Shown piece by piece: positions 29,419 to 37,963 of a stretch of 64,000 nucleotides of DNA (position 1 is its first letter; each line of letters starts with the position of its first letter). The DNA comes from an uncultured Algimonas sp. (GTDB lineage: Bacteria; Pseudomonadota; Alphaproteobacteria; Caulobacterales; Maricaulaceae): the NCBI RefSeq assembly GCF_947498175.1, contig NZ_CANMJB010000005.1, forward strand, positions 167,495 through 231,494, in the 5' to 3' direction. The translations under genes and the position numbers were made by a program. Below the pieces are notes generated by a model. That model searched no databases, was not told the DNA's origin, and saw only the letters and a program-made list of their open reading frames with translations.

Positions 29419-31112
29419 CCTGTGCGCCCTTTCAGGCGGCGCAGCGACCAGCGTACGCGGTTTTCGCGTCCCTGCCCGTCGCCGTCGCCCAGCGCGCGGC
29501 CGGAAATCACCAATTGCTGGCACCGCAACGGGCGCGGGCCCGCCCCCAGATAGACGGACGGTTCGACCACGAGCGGCCCGCCATCCGTCCGGAATCGCCA
29601 GCCCGCCTTCCCTTTCTGAACGAGAAGCGCACTGGACAGATCCTGCGCCAAGCTCACGCGGACCTCGGGATGGAAATGGAATCGCAAAGCGAAAGGCACC
29701 GGATCGCGCGACAGGGGGACGTCTCCGACCGGCACGAACAGGCTGTCTTCGCCGCGTATGTCATCGCCTGTCTCCCCGACAAAGATGCGGCGCTTGTGCA
29801 CCAGGCCGTGCACGTCCTTATAGCCGTCATGGGAACTCTCCAACCAGATACCGCTGCTCTGCTCCTTGCGGCGCGCCTGTACATTGTCCGGCACGTCGGA
29901 GACGGCGGGACCGAGCGCGTCGGCCATGAAGCCGGTTTCGAGAATCTCTCCCGGCGAGCGATCGTCCAGCGTCAAGGTGGAGTGCGCCGCGCTGGCACGC
30001 ACCGGGCGGCGCCAGGCCGGAGCCGCGCCGGGATGCCATCCGCAGCTGGTTATGAGGCGCCCGTCGGCGGTCGAGACTTCCATGGCGAGCGGGGCGAGAT
30101 GCGCTTGCAGATCGTAAGGCCGCGGAGGGACGCTGGCCGTATCCAGCAGGACGATGCTGCCACCCGCCTCCAATCTGTGATATCCGGTATGCGGACCGTA
30201 GGCAAAGGCCTGGACCTCGCCTTCGCGGCGCTCCAGCAGAGCGTCGATGTGAGCCGGATCCTCCTCGTGACCGCCATGGAACAGGGCCAGGCCGCCATCG
30301 GTGTGGCGCAACGTCGCCAGCATCGGCAACAAACGGTCGATGGCGCGGTCCAGCGCCCGCGATCCTTCCACGCCGACCGCCTGCAGCACGCCATCCACTT
30401 GGAGAAGCGTATCGAGCGCTTCGAATGTCGCGGCGGGGGAGCGGCTGACATGACCGCCGTCCGGCAGAATCTGGACCGCGATTTCGGCGTCCAGCGCATC
30501 GAGCGCGCGTTCGAAGACAGCGTCGCCGCGGTCGGCTAGGCGGGCGCCGAAGATCGTCAGCGAGGCCTGCGCCCGCAGCGAACCCGTCCCGTCGGAGACG
30601 CGGGACAACAGACGGCGCAAGCGCCGCACCTGCAATGCGTAGCGCGCCGCGACGACGTCGTCCGGACCGGTGATCCGGTCCAGGGCGCATCCCCATTCGA
30701 AGGTCCGCCGTGCCAGCAGATCGGGCGAGAACACGAACGGGCTGCCTCCGGGGAACGCTTCCGTCCATTGCCGGACAAGCTGCACGGCTTTGGCTTGCCC
30801 CCCTGCCGCGCCGAGAACGTCGCTCAACCAGGCGAACCCATGGATCCAGCCGGCGAACCGTTCCGATGGCAGCGAGACGGAAAAAGGGTGGCCGTGCGAT
30901 CCGACATCGATGGTCTGGCCGCCATAGGTCCAGCGGCCTTCGATCAGGGCCGCGCCCCTTGCGGCATCGGCGTGCCGGGGTGGAACGTCGACAGGTTTGA
31001 ACGTCGGGGCGCGGCCGCCCTTGCGGTAAGGCCGCAGAGCCGTGAGCGCTTGAGCGGCGCCGTCGCCCAGACGGGCTTTCAACGCATCCGTTATGCCGAT
31101 CCGGCGGGACAA
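29415..31112 (-). CDS. Heparinase II/III family protein
   Basis: Probably about 565 residues. The N-terminal alpha-helical part (GWIHGFAWLSD, FPGGSPFVFSPDLLARRTFEWG) and the C-terminal beta-sandwich part (LEAGGSIVLLDTASVPP, SAAHSTLTLDDRSPGEI, WLESSHDGYKDVHGLVHKRRIF) fit the heparinase II/III-like lyase family (PF07940), common beside rsmB and purH in alphaproteobacteria. Its substrate is unknown. The start is unclear: the ORF reaches 31241 but runs into rpe. The in-frame TTG at 31112, 12 bases after the rpe stop with AAGG upstream, fits best. Its stop overlaps the GTG of the next gene. Confidence 0.8.
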   Translation of the reverse strand: MSRRIGITDALKARLGDGAAQALTALRPYRKGGRAPTFKPVDVPPRHADAARGAALIEGRWTYGGQTIDVGSHGHPFSVSLPSERFAGWIHGFAWLSDVLGAAGGQAKAVQLVRQWTEAFPGGSPFVFSPDLLARRTFEWGCALDRITGPDDVVAARYALQVRRLRRLLSRVSDGTGSLRAQASLTIFGARLADRGDAVFERALDALDAEIAVQILPDGGHVSRSPAATFEALDTLLQVDGVLQAVGVEGSRALDRAIDRLLPMLATLRHTDGGLALFHGGHEEDPAHIDALLERREGEVQAFAYGPHTGYHRLEAGGSIVLLDTASVPPRPYDLQAHLAPLAMEVSTADGRLITSCGWHPGAAPAWRRPVRASAAHSTLTLDDRSPGEILETGFMADALGPAVSDVPDNVQARRKEQSSGIWLESSHDGYKDVHGLVHKRRIFVGETGDDIRGEDSLFVPVGDVPLSRDPVPFALRFHFHPEVRVSLAQDLSSALLVQKGKAGWRFRTDGGPLVVEPSVYLGAGPRPLRCQQLVISGRALGDGDGQGRENRVRWSLRRLKGRTG

Positions 31113-31123
31113 GCCAAAGCGCC

Positions 31124-31798
31124 TTAAGCGGCTGCGCGGCCGACGCCGCCTCGCAGGGCGTCGATGTTCTGCGACAAGCTTCCCGCGCCCTTGAACACGG
31201 CACTGCCGGCGACCAACGCAGTCGCCCCGGCCGCGATGCAACGCGGCGCCGTTTGCGGATTGACCCCGCCATCCACTTCCAAAACGATGTCCCGGCCCGT
31301 CCGGTCTATCATGGCGCGCAGGGTCTCGATCTTGGACAGCTGGCTGTCGATGAAGCTCTGGCCGCCAAAACCGGGATTGACGCTCATCACCAGGATCAAG
31401 TCCAGCAGATCGATCAGCGGTTCCACGACCTGGACGGGCGTGCCCGGATTGAGAACGAGTCCCGGTTTCGCGCCCCGGTCGCGGATGGCCTGCAGGCTGC
31501 GGTGCGGGTGCGGTCCGGCATCGGGGTGGATCGACAGATAATCCGCGCCCGCATCGACGAAGGCATCGATAAAGGGGTCGGCCGGCGCGATCATCAGATG
31601 GACGTCGAACGGTTTGGCGGAATGCGGTCGCAGCGCCTTCACGACGGCCGGGCCGATCGTGATGTTGGGCACGTAATGGCCATCCATCACGTCGACATGG
31701 ATCAGGTCGGCCCCAGCGGCGTCGACATCGGCGACGGCACGGCCGAGCGCGGCGAAATCGGCCGACAAGATGGACGGGGATATGAGAACGTCGCTCAC
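31124..31798 (-). CDS. rpe: Ribulose-phosphate 3-epimerase
   Basis: Interconverts ribulose-5-phosphate and xylulose-5-phosphate in the pentose phosphate pathway. 224 residues from GTG 31798 (SDVLISPSILSADF), preceded by AAAGG; the ORF in the track is extended by 58 non-conserved residues. TIM-barrel markers are all present: SILSADF, HVDVMDGHYVPNITIGP (metal His/Asp), HLMI, LVMSVNPGFGGQ and EVDGGVN. It heads a unit with the heparinase-like gene. Confidence 0.95.
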   Translation of the reverse strand: MSDVLISPSILSADFAALGRAVADVDAAGADLIHVDVMDGHYVPNITIGPAVVKALRPHSAKPFDVHLMIAPADPFIDAFVDAGADYLSIHPDAGPHPHRSLQAIRDRGAKPGLVLNPGTPVQVVEPLIDLLDLILVMSVNPGFGGQSFIDSQLSKIETLRAMIDRTGRDIVLEVDGGVNPQTAPRCIAAGATALVAGSAVFKGAGSLSQNIDALRGGVGRAAA

Positions 31799-31932
31799 GG
31801 GCTGCCTTTGGATGCCATGGATCGGGATTCCATGGGTTGGCGGTTGAAGGCCGGTTTTCGCCGCACGCGAAAACACCGTCCCGGTTGCGGACCGATTAGC
31901 AGCGCATTTCCTCTTCCGCAACGCGCGCATAC

Positions 31933-31970
31933 AAAAAGCCCGGTCCGGCCCCATGAGGGCCGGACCGGGC
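31933..31970 (-). terminator. Intrinsic terminator after the Thr/Ser-rich lipoprotein gene
   Basis: A perfect 14-bp stem, GCCCGGTCCGGCCC with GGGCCGGACCGGGC, around a CATGA loop, followed on the minus strand by TTTTTGT. It sits 43 bases past the stop of the lipoprotein gene at 32014 and shields rpe from its transcription. Confidence 0.93.
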
Positions 31971-32013
31971 ATGATGCGTCATGCGGGCACCAAACCCGCC
32001 ATGGTGGACCCGC

Positions 32014-32610
32014 CTATTTGCGGATCGGCAGATAGGTGGAAGAGCCTCCGCCCGATGTCGCGTAACCGCCATAGGTGGTGGTCGTGGACGGGGCTACATA
32101 GGTGGATGTCGTCACGGGAGCGCAGCATTCGGTCGTCAGTTCCGGGGCGATGTAGGTCGAGGTCGTCCCGGAATAGGTCGTGACCGGCGGCGTGTAAGTG
32201 CTGGAATAGCTCGAAAAACCGGAAGACTGAAGGCAGGAGCCATCGGGCTGCGGGGTGGTTCCGGCCGGACAGGGGGCAACTTCGCTCGAGAACGTCGGTG
32301 AAGCCACATGCGACGACACGACGCCTGTCGAGACGCCTCTGGAGACGACACCGGTGGTGGCGACGCCGCAGCGCGTGCCGCACGTCACGCCTTCATAGCC
32401 GTAATGAGTGGTGGCGACGACCGGCGCGGAGCGGATCGGCGCCGCGGCGACCACGCCCGGTGCGCAGTTCACGCCGCAGGGAATGCCTTCGTAATCATAG
32501 ACGGTGGCCCCGCCATAGTGGGGGCTGGTATTGGCGCAGGCGGTCAAGCCCAGCGCGGCTAGTCCGGCGGTCGCCATCAGACCGTTGCGGAAAATCTGTT
32601 TCGTGCTCAT
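32014..32610 (-). CDS. Thr/Ser/Tyr-rich lipoprotein with a repeated YEG-CGxxC motif
   Basis: 198 residues from ATG 32610 (MSTKQIFRNG). The signal peptide ends in a lipobox (LGLTAC), so the protein is lipid-anchored. The mature part begins with two similar units, YDYEGIPCGVNC and YGYEGVTCGTRC, then a CPAGTTPQPDGSC segment and a low-complexity Thr/Ser/Tyr/Gly tail ending STYLPIRK. I do not recognise a family. The paired Cys residues suggest disulfides in the periplasm or at the surface. It is monocistronic, ending in a strong terminator. Confidence 0.72.
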   Translation of the reverse strand: MSTKQIFRNGLMATAGLAALGLTACANTSPHYGGATVYDYEGIPCGVNCAPGVVAAAPIRSAPVVATTHYGYEGVTCGTRCGVATTGVVSRGVSTGVVSSHVASPTFSSEVAPCPAGTTPQPDGSCLQSSGFSSYSSTYTPPVTTYSGTTSTYIAPELTTECCAPVTTSTYVAPSTTTTYGGYATSGGGSSTYLPIRK

Positions 32611-32750
32611 CGTGAGCCTCCCATTTTGACACATCGCTTTGCGGTCCGCTTCAAGTTTCGTGCCAGTTCGGCCTCTGCCCTAGACGGGCCGAGTTAATAC
32701 GGCCTTTAGGACGCGCTGCCCGGCCGCAAATAGCGGATGCAACGCCTCTC

Positions 32751-34304
32751 TCAGGCCGCGTCTTCGCCTCGCCTCAGGACCGCGATGAAGAATCCGTCCA
32801 TGCCCCGGCCGTCCGGCGCATCGGGTGGCAGGACGCGCAACATCCCGCCCTCCAACCGGCTGTCCGGCAGGTCCAGACCCGGCACCGCATCGATTGCCAC
32901 GAGGCTGAAATCCGGTGCGGTCTTGAGGAACTTCGACACGCGCGCTGCCCCCTCGCGGTCCTGCAGCGAACAGACCGAGTAAAGCAGCGTGCCGCCCGGC
33001 GATACGCATTTCGCCGCATGCTTGAGCAGCTTGTCCTGGAGTCGGGTCAGAGGCGTAATATCGCGTTCGCGCCGATTGTAGAGCACATCCGGGTGACGCC
33101 GGAACGTGCCCGTTGCGGAACAGGGCGCGTCGAGCAGCACCGCGTCGAACGTCTCCTCCGGCGTGTACTCCGTCAGGTCCGCCGTGACGATCTCGGCCTC
33201 CATCTTGGTCCGCGCCAGATTGCGGGACAGCCGTTCGGTTCTCGCTTCTGACAGGTCGATAGCCGTGACCGACGCCCCCATGGCGACGAGTTGCATCGTC
33301 TTGCCGCCCGGTGCGGCACACAGGTCCGCAACGCGTTTTCCGGACAGTCCACCGCTGGCTTGTTCGAGCAGGCGGGCGGGAAGAGCGGCGGAGACATCCT
33401 GAGCCCACCAGTCCCCATCTTCATATCCGTCCAGTTTGGCGACGTTGCCGATCGTGTCCAGCCGGACAGTGTAATCGGCCAGCACCTTACCTTCCAGCCG
33501 CGCGGCCCAGCTTTCGGGACCGGATTTGACGGACAGGTCGAACGGCGGCGCGGATGCGAGCAGCACCGCCATGCGGCGTACGACCGCCTTGCCGTAGAGC
33601 CGGTCCCATTCGGAACGCAGCCAGCCCGGAAAGTTCTTGACCGGTGGCACCTGGGCCGCGTCCGCCTTGCCCGTTTCGGCCACCTTGCGCAGCACGGCAT
33701 TGACCAAGCCGGAAAAGGGTTCGCCCTTGCTGTCCGCCTTCACCAACGTGACCGTGTCGCCGACCGCGGCGTGCGGCGCGACGTCCATGAAGACCATCTG
33801 TGCCGTGGCCGTTTGCAGGAAAGCCTGCACGCGGCCGGGCGGCGGGCGCTTGACCAGCGGGGCCAGCACGGCATCGATCTGGCCCAGCCGACGCAGGGTC
33901 GTCGCGGCGATGGCACGCGCAAACGCCCGGTCGCGCGGGTCGAGCCCGTCCAGCGCCGGGTTCTTGGCCAGAGAGCTTTCCAACCGGAAGCCGCGCCCCA
34001 GTACGTCGGCGACCGCCATGGCCGCCGCCTTGCGCGCCCGCTGGGCGTTGGACAGGTCCGGTCGCGCAGACTTGCGATAGGATCCACCGGCCGGCTTGGC
34101 ATCGGCTCGCCCGCGCCCGCCGCCCTTGCCGTAGGCGCCTTTCGGTCCGTCGCCACGCCCTTTGCCGTCTCTGCCGCCTTTGTCACTTTGGCTGCCTTTA
34201 GCGCCTTTGCGGGATCCACCCGGTTTCCGGCGATCGGGTCCGCCGCCTTGCGATGAGCGTTTGGGTCCGCGCGGGCGGTCTGGTCGGGATGGGGTGTCTG
34301 ACAT
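32751..34304 (-). CDS. rsmB: 16S rRNA (cytosine-967) methyltransferase, RsmB/NOP family
   Basis: 517 residues from ATG 34304 (MSDTPSRPDR). An N-terminal stretch of about 90 residues is almost pure Gly/Lys/Arg/Ser/Asp and looks disordered. A NusB-like RNA-binding region follows (RKAAAMAVADVLGRGF, DPRDRAFARAIAATTLRRLGQID). The SAM-dependent methyltransferase domain has the expected motifs: VADLCAAPGGKTMQL, the ALLDAPCSATGTFRRHPD motif IV with one Cys, and LLYSVCSLQDREG with the catalytic Cys. It is divergent from the SdhAF4-like gene. Confidence 0.92.
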   Translation of the reverse strand: MSDTPSRPDRPRGPKRSSQGGGPDRRKPGGSRKGAKGSQSDKGGRDGKGRGDGPKGAYGKGGGRGRADAKPAGGSYRKSARPDLSNAQRARKAAAMAVADVLGRGFRLESSLAKNPALDGLDPRDRAFARAIAATTLRRLGQIDAVLAPLVKRPPPGRVQAFLQTATAQMVFMDVAPHAAVGDTVTLVKADSKGEPFSGLVNAVLRKVAETGKADAAQVPPVKNFPGWLRSEWDRLYGKAVVRRMAVLLASAPPFDLSVKSGPESWAARLEGKVLADYTVRLDTIGNVAKLDGYEDGDWWAQDVSAALPARLLEQASGGLSGKRVADLCAAPGGKTMQLVAMGASVTAIDLSEARTERLSRNLARTKMEAEIVTADLTEYTPEETFDAVLLDAPCSATGTFRRHPDVLYNRRERDITPLTRLQDKLLKHAAKCVSPGGTLLYSVCSLQDREGAARVSKFLKTAPDFSLVAIDAVPGLDLPDSRLEGGMLRVLPPDAPDGRGMDGFFIAVLRRGEDAA

Positions 34305-34521
34305 GGCGCGCGCATAGGGCAGAGCCATCCAAGGGTCCATCCCGCTGCGACAGCCCGTCATTCCGGCAGCCAGCGGATAGCTGCCTGGAAAAGATGCGTC
34401 ATGGTAAACATCGTCCTAGCGTGGGATTCATGCGATTTTCAGGCTTGGACTGTAACGGATCGGCACAGCGGGACATCGTGTCCGGTTTGACGTTTCGGGT
34501 CGGTCTTCCTACCTGTCGGGC

Positions 34522-34731
34522 ATGTCAGAGACATTGTCCGATACACCGGAAAACGCCGCCCCCGGCAAGGCCTTGACGCCCGCCGCCAAGCGCGCCCTGC
34601 AAGAGGCCGCCGCGCGACGGCGTGAAGCCCGTGCCGACACGGATCGTCCGACCGAACGCAACGGCCCGAGCGGCGAGGAGCCGACGCGTTACGGCGATTG
34701 GGAACGGGGCGGCATCGCCTACGATTTCTAA
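34522..34731 (+). CDS. DUF1674 protein, succinate dehydrogenase assembly factor 4-like
   Basis: 69 residues ending in the family signature EEPTRYGDWERGGIAYDF. Eukaryotic SdhAF4/Sdh8 binds flavinylated SdhA and promotes its assembly into complex II; alphaproteobacterial DUF1674 proteins are the likely ancestors, so a similar role is inferred. The rest is Ala/Arg-rich and probably disordered. It is divergent from rsmB, a pairing often seen in alphaproteobacteria. Confidence 0.9.
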   Translation: MSETLSDTPENAAPGKALTPAAKRALQEAAARRREARADTDRPTERNGPSGEEPTRYGDWERGGIAYDF

Positions 34732-34820
34732 ACGCCTCCCTCCGCGTCGCTGACACGCCCGACAGGTGAATCTTCGCGCCGGCGGCAACGACCTTCAGCG
34801 CAACAGGCGGGAGTGACGAG

Positions 34821-35429
34821 ATGGCCATCAAGAAGGCTTTACTGGGTGTCGGCGGCCTGCTGGCGCTGCTATGTCCGACAGGCGCCGTCGCCAATCCGGG
34901 CGAGGCCTGCAACGTTGCCGGGTCGCCCGGTTGCGATGCGGGTCTGGCCTTGATGCCCGCACCGGTCGGACATGGCGGACCGGGTACGGTCGAAAACCGC
35001 ACGCCTTACGATTTCCTCGACAGCGTCCACTTTCAGCGTCTGCCGCATGTGTCCATCACCCGCATCCACGGCCTGGACGCAACGGTCGGCCTGCCGGACG
35101 CGCCCGTCGCCTTCACATCCGGCTGCTATCCCGGCAGCACGACCTATTGCCGCTCCGGTGCGGCCGCCGCGCCCGTCATCAAAGCGCCCGCAATCCCGCA
35201 ACCCGTCATCCGGCCTCCAATCGTCGCGGCGCCTACGATCCACCGCCCGCCTGTCTATCGGCCCATCGCAGCGCCGACCTGCCGCGTGGTTCCGCCGGCG
35301 CCCGGACCGGTGCGCTGGACGCCCTGCGCCGGGACCGCAGCACTGGCGGGCGGACGCCCGCTTCCACCCCGACCCGTCGCGCAACACCCAGTCCCCCGCG
35401 CTCTGACCGGTCGCCGGTACGGATCATAG
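34821..35429 (+). CDS. Secreted Pro-rich protein of unknown function
   Basis: 202 residues with a signal peptide ending AVAN (about 25). The mature part has spaced Cys residues (GEACNVAGSPGCDAG, GCYPGSTTYC, PTCRVV, TPCAG) and a C-terminal Pro-rich stretch (PQPVIRPPIVAAPTIHRPP). No family is recognised. It resembles the next gene in layout (signal peptide, Cys residues, PVI-RPP repeats), so the two look like distant paralogues. A Shine-Dalgarno-like CGGGAG lies before the ATG. Confidence 0.65.
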   Translation: MAIKKALLGVGGLLALLCPTGAVANPGEACNVAGSPGCDAGLALMPAPVGHGGPGTVENRTPYDFLDSVHFQRLPHVSITRIHGLDATVGLPDAPVAFTSGCYPGSTTYCRSGAAAAPVIKAPAIPQPVIRPPIVAAPTIHRPPVYRPIAAPTCRVVPPAPGPVRWTPCAGTAALAGGRPLPPRPVAQHPVPRALTGRRYGS

Positions 35430-35551
35430 GCGCCGCACTTCGCCGGATCATAGCGAGACTTTTCGGTTGAAGACCCGTCTGGCACAATCGTTGCACGCCT
35501 TTCTTTCGAACGGGGCCGTCCGGGCCGACGTACGAAAAGAAGGGCGCGACC

Positions 35552-36064
35552 GTGTCACGACTCATCAAGACCATGTTGGGAACCGTCGGCCTTTTCGGCA
35601 CGCTCGGCCTTTCGGGAACCGCGCAAGCGACCCATTGCCGTATCGTCGACCCCGCACCGGTCAAGCCCTGCGTGCGCTGTGACGGTCCGGTGACGGGCAC
35701 GTCCACCCTACCGCCCCTATCGTCCTATTTCGATCATCAATCGAAATGCGTGGCCAGACACCAGCCGCCCATCAAGCATCGTCCCGACCCGGTTCCGTGC
35801 AATGTCGCGGTTCACAAAACGGTGAACTGCTACACGATCGTCAAGCGGCCCGCCCCCGTCATCCACCGTCCCGTCGTGAAGCGCCCCGTCATCGTCAGAC
35901 CGCCCATCATCAGCCCGCCCGTCATTATCCATCGCCCTGCGCCGCCCCCGACTTATTACCGGGTCGTGCGGCCGGTCGTGCCAGTGCCCTATCCGGTCTG
36001 TGTCAGTGCAGCATGTGCGCCCGCGCCTTACAAACGGCGCTACAGGTCCCGTTACGGCTATTAG
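35552..36064 (+). CDS. Secreted Pro/His-rich protein of unknown function
   Basis: 170 residues starting with GTG (GAAGGGCG upstream). Signal peptide ends TAQA (about 26). The mature protein starts THCRIVDPAPVKPCVRCDG with a CxxC pair and continues into repeated Pro/Val/His segments (VIHRPVVKRPVIVRPPII) and a basic, Tyr-rich end (KRRYRSRYGY). It may be a surface or cell-wall-associated protein; no family is recognised. It converges with pyrF, overlapping it by 4 bases. Confidence 0.65.
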   Translation: MSRLIKTMLGTVGLFGTLGLSGTAQATHCRIVDPAPVKPCVRCDGPVTGTSTLPPLSSYFDHQSKCVARHQPPIKHRPDPVPCNVAVHKTVNCYTIVKRPAPVIHRPVVKRPVIVRPPIISPPVIIHRPAPPPTYYRVVRPVVPVPYPVCVSAACAPAPYKRRYRSRYGY

Positions 36065-36786
36065 CGCGTCCTGAAATCCACGCCGGCGATCTCCGCCATC
36101 ACGGCGCGGGCCGCGGCGACAGGGTCGGACGCCTGCGTCACGGGTCGGCCGATCACCAGGTGCGAGGCGCCGGACGCCAGCGCGTCCGCCGGGGTGGCGA
36201 TGCGTTTCTGGTCGCCCGCCGCCGTGCCGCGCGGACGCACGCCCGGCGTCACCACTAGGAACCCGTCCGGCACCGCAGCCCGGATCGCCGCCGCTTCGAG
36301 CGGCGATGCCACGACCCCGTCCACACCCGCTTCCAATGCTTGCCGCACGCGGCGCATGACCAGGTCTTCGGCATTGTCATTATAGCCGATATCCTCCAGC
36401 GCCTGCTTGTCGAGCGAGGTCAGCACGGTTACGCCGAGGATCTTCAGGCTTGCCCCGCCCTTGCCCTTCACGGCCGCCCGCATCACGTCCGGCCGTGCAT
36501 GGACGGTCAGCAGTTGCGCATCCAGCCCAGCGACGGACGCCGTCGCCTTTTCGACGGTCGCGTCGATGTCATGGAATTTGAAATCCAGGAACACGTTCTT
36601 GCCCATGGCGCGCAGGTCGCGGCCCAGTTGCACCCCGCCGACGGGAAGCAGCTGCAGACCGATCTTGTAGCTCGCCACGGCGTCGCCGAGCCGGTCGACC
36701 ATGGCACGCGCCTCGTCCACGCCCGGCAGGTCGAGCGCCACGAAGACGCGCTCATCCGTCCGGATGTCCTGTGCCAGCGCCGTCAT
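36061..36786 (-). CDS. pyrF: Orotidine 5'-phosphate decarboxylase
   Basis: Makes UMP from OMP in pyrimidine synthesis. 241 residues from ATG 36786, which overlaps the stop of the upstream SDR gene (ATGA) and has GGGAG before it. TIM-barrel active-site motifs are present: FVALDLPGVDEA, YKIGLQLL, the catalytic FLDFKFHDID (D-x-K-x-x-D), TVHA, and VTPGVRPRG. The ORF in the track is extended upstream by 55 residues that belong to the SDR gene region. Confidence 0.95.
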   Translation of the reverse strand: MTALAQDIRTDERVFVALDLPGVDEARAMVDRLGDAVASYKIGLQLLPVGGVQLGRDLRAMGKNVFLDFKFHDIDATVEKATASVAGLDAQLLTVHARPDVMRAAVKGKGGASLKILGVTVLTSLDKQALEDIGYNDNAEDLVMRRVRQALEAGVDGVVASPLEAAAIRAAVPDGFLVVTPGVRPRGTAAGDQKRIATPADALASGASHLVIGRPVTQASDPVAAARAVMAEIAGVDFRTR

Positions 36787-37604
36787 CGGCCATCTCCCAT
36801 GTTTCGGTAACTTTCCGAGCGCTTCAGCATCATGCGCTTGACGCGTTGCTGCGGCAGGACCCGGCCCAGCCGGGCGATGGTCCGGTTGACCTTGCCCGGA
36901 ATGAAGACGTCGACATTGTCCTCCAGCGCGTCCGCGCCCAGCCGCGCGCACTCTTCTGCGCTCATCACCATATATCCCGGCAGCCGGTCGATGCCGTCGC
37001 GCGTGCTGTTGACGTCGTGGAATTCCGTCAGCGTGAAGCCGGGGCAGAGCGCGGATACATGCACGCCCGTACCGTCCAGCTCGACATTCAAGCTCTGGCT
37101 GAATTTGATCAGATAGGCTTTCACCGCGGCATAGAGCGTATGGCCCCGACTGCCCGGCATGTGCCCAGCCAGGCTGGCCACGTTCATGACGCGCCCGAAA
37201 CCGCGCTCCACCATGCCCGGCAGCAGCTTGTGGGTCGCTTCGACGACCACGCCCACCATCAGCCGGTTGAAGCGCTCATGCTCTTCCCAGGAACTGTCCA
37301 GGAACAACCCGGGATGGCCGTAGCCCGCATTGTTGACCAGCCCGTCGATCGTCAGCCCCTGCCCGGCGATCTCTGCCAGCAATCCGTCCACGGCGCCGTC
37401 TTCCATCAGGTCGGCCGTGACGCAGGCAACGCGGACGCCGTATGCGCCTCCGATCTCGGTCCTGAGCGCTTCGAGCCGCTCGGTCCGCCGCGCGGTCACG
37501 ACCAGGTCCCAGCCGCGCCGCGCATAGTCGCGCGCCAGCGCCGCGCCGATCCCCGCCGACGCGCCGGTGATGAGCATGGTCCGCCGCACCGCATCTGCCA
37601 TCAT
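36783..37604 (-). CDS. Short-chain dehydrogenase/reductase
   Basis: 273 residues from ATG 37604. Classical SDR: TGASAGIGAALARDYARRG for nucleotide binding (about 12-30), NNAGYG (about 90), the catalytic Ser in NVASLAG and the YAAVKAY motif (Tyr/Lys). The Arg after the first strand (VVTARRTERL) suggests NADP(H). Its C-terminal segment (GRVLPQQRVKRMMLKRS) resembles the DltE/YqjQ-like group. Substrate is unknown. It is translationally coupled to pyrF, but no pathway link is evident. Confidence 0.88.
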   Translation of the reverse strand: MMADAVRRTMLITGASAGIGAALARDYARRGWDLVVTARRTERLEALRTEIGGAYGVRVACVTADLMEDGAVDGLLAEIAGQGLTIDGLVNNAGYGHPGLFLDSSWEEHERFNRLMVGVVVEATHKLLPGMVERGFGRVMNVASLAGHMPGSRGHTLYAAVKAYLIKFSQSLNVELDGTGVHVSALCPGFTLTEFHDVNSTRDGIDRLPGYMVMSAEECARLGADALEDNVDVFIPGKVNRTIARLGRVLPQQRVKRMMLKRSESYRNMGDGR

Positions 37605-37654
37605 GACCCCTTTATGTGTTTCCACCCGCCCGGCCGCTTGCTAAACGTCCGATC

Positions 37655-37963
37655 ATGACATGGCAAACGCTCTCCCCCATCCTAATCGCCGCAGCGTTGC
37701 TCGGCGGTTGCAAGACGCTGGATTTCAGGGAAGCCGATCCTGAGAAATATATGGCCTATGATTGCGAACAGCTTGGCCAATTGGCCGAAAGCTTCCGCCC
37801 GCTGACGCAGGAAATCGTCTTCGCCGACCGCAGCGAACTGGAACGGCGCAACGAGGGATCGCGCAATGTCGGCCTGCGCGACGATCCCCGCCCCTACGAA
37901 GTCGGACAGGACCGCGAACGCCGCTCCATCGCGCTGGCCCGGCGCAAGAAGGGCTGCATGTAA
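37655..37963 (+). CDS. Small lipoprotein of unknown function
   Basis: 102 residues from ATG 37655 (MTWQTLSPIL). A lipobox LLGGC follows a hydrophobic stretch. The mature part is charged and contains YDCEQLGQLAESF and a Cys at the C-terminus (KKGCM). No family is recognised. Its TAA stop is directly followed by the TTG start of the hydroxylase gene, so the two are probably translated from one message. Confidence 0.65.
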   Translation: MTWQTLSPILIAAALLGGCKTLDFREADPEKYMAYDCEQLGQLAESFRPLTQEIVFADRSELERRNEGSRNVGLRDDPRPYEVGQDRERRSIALARRKKGCM

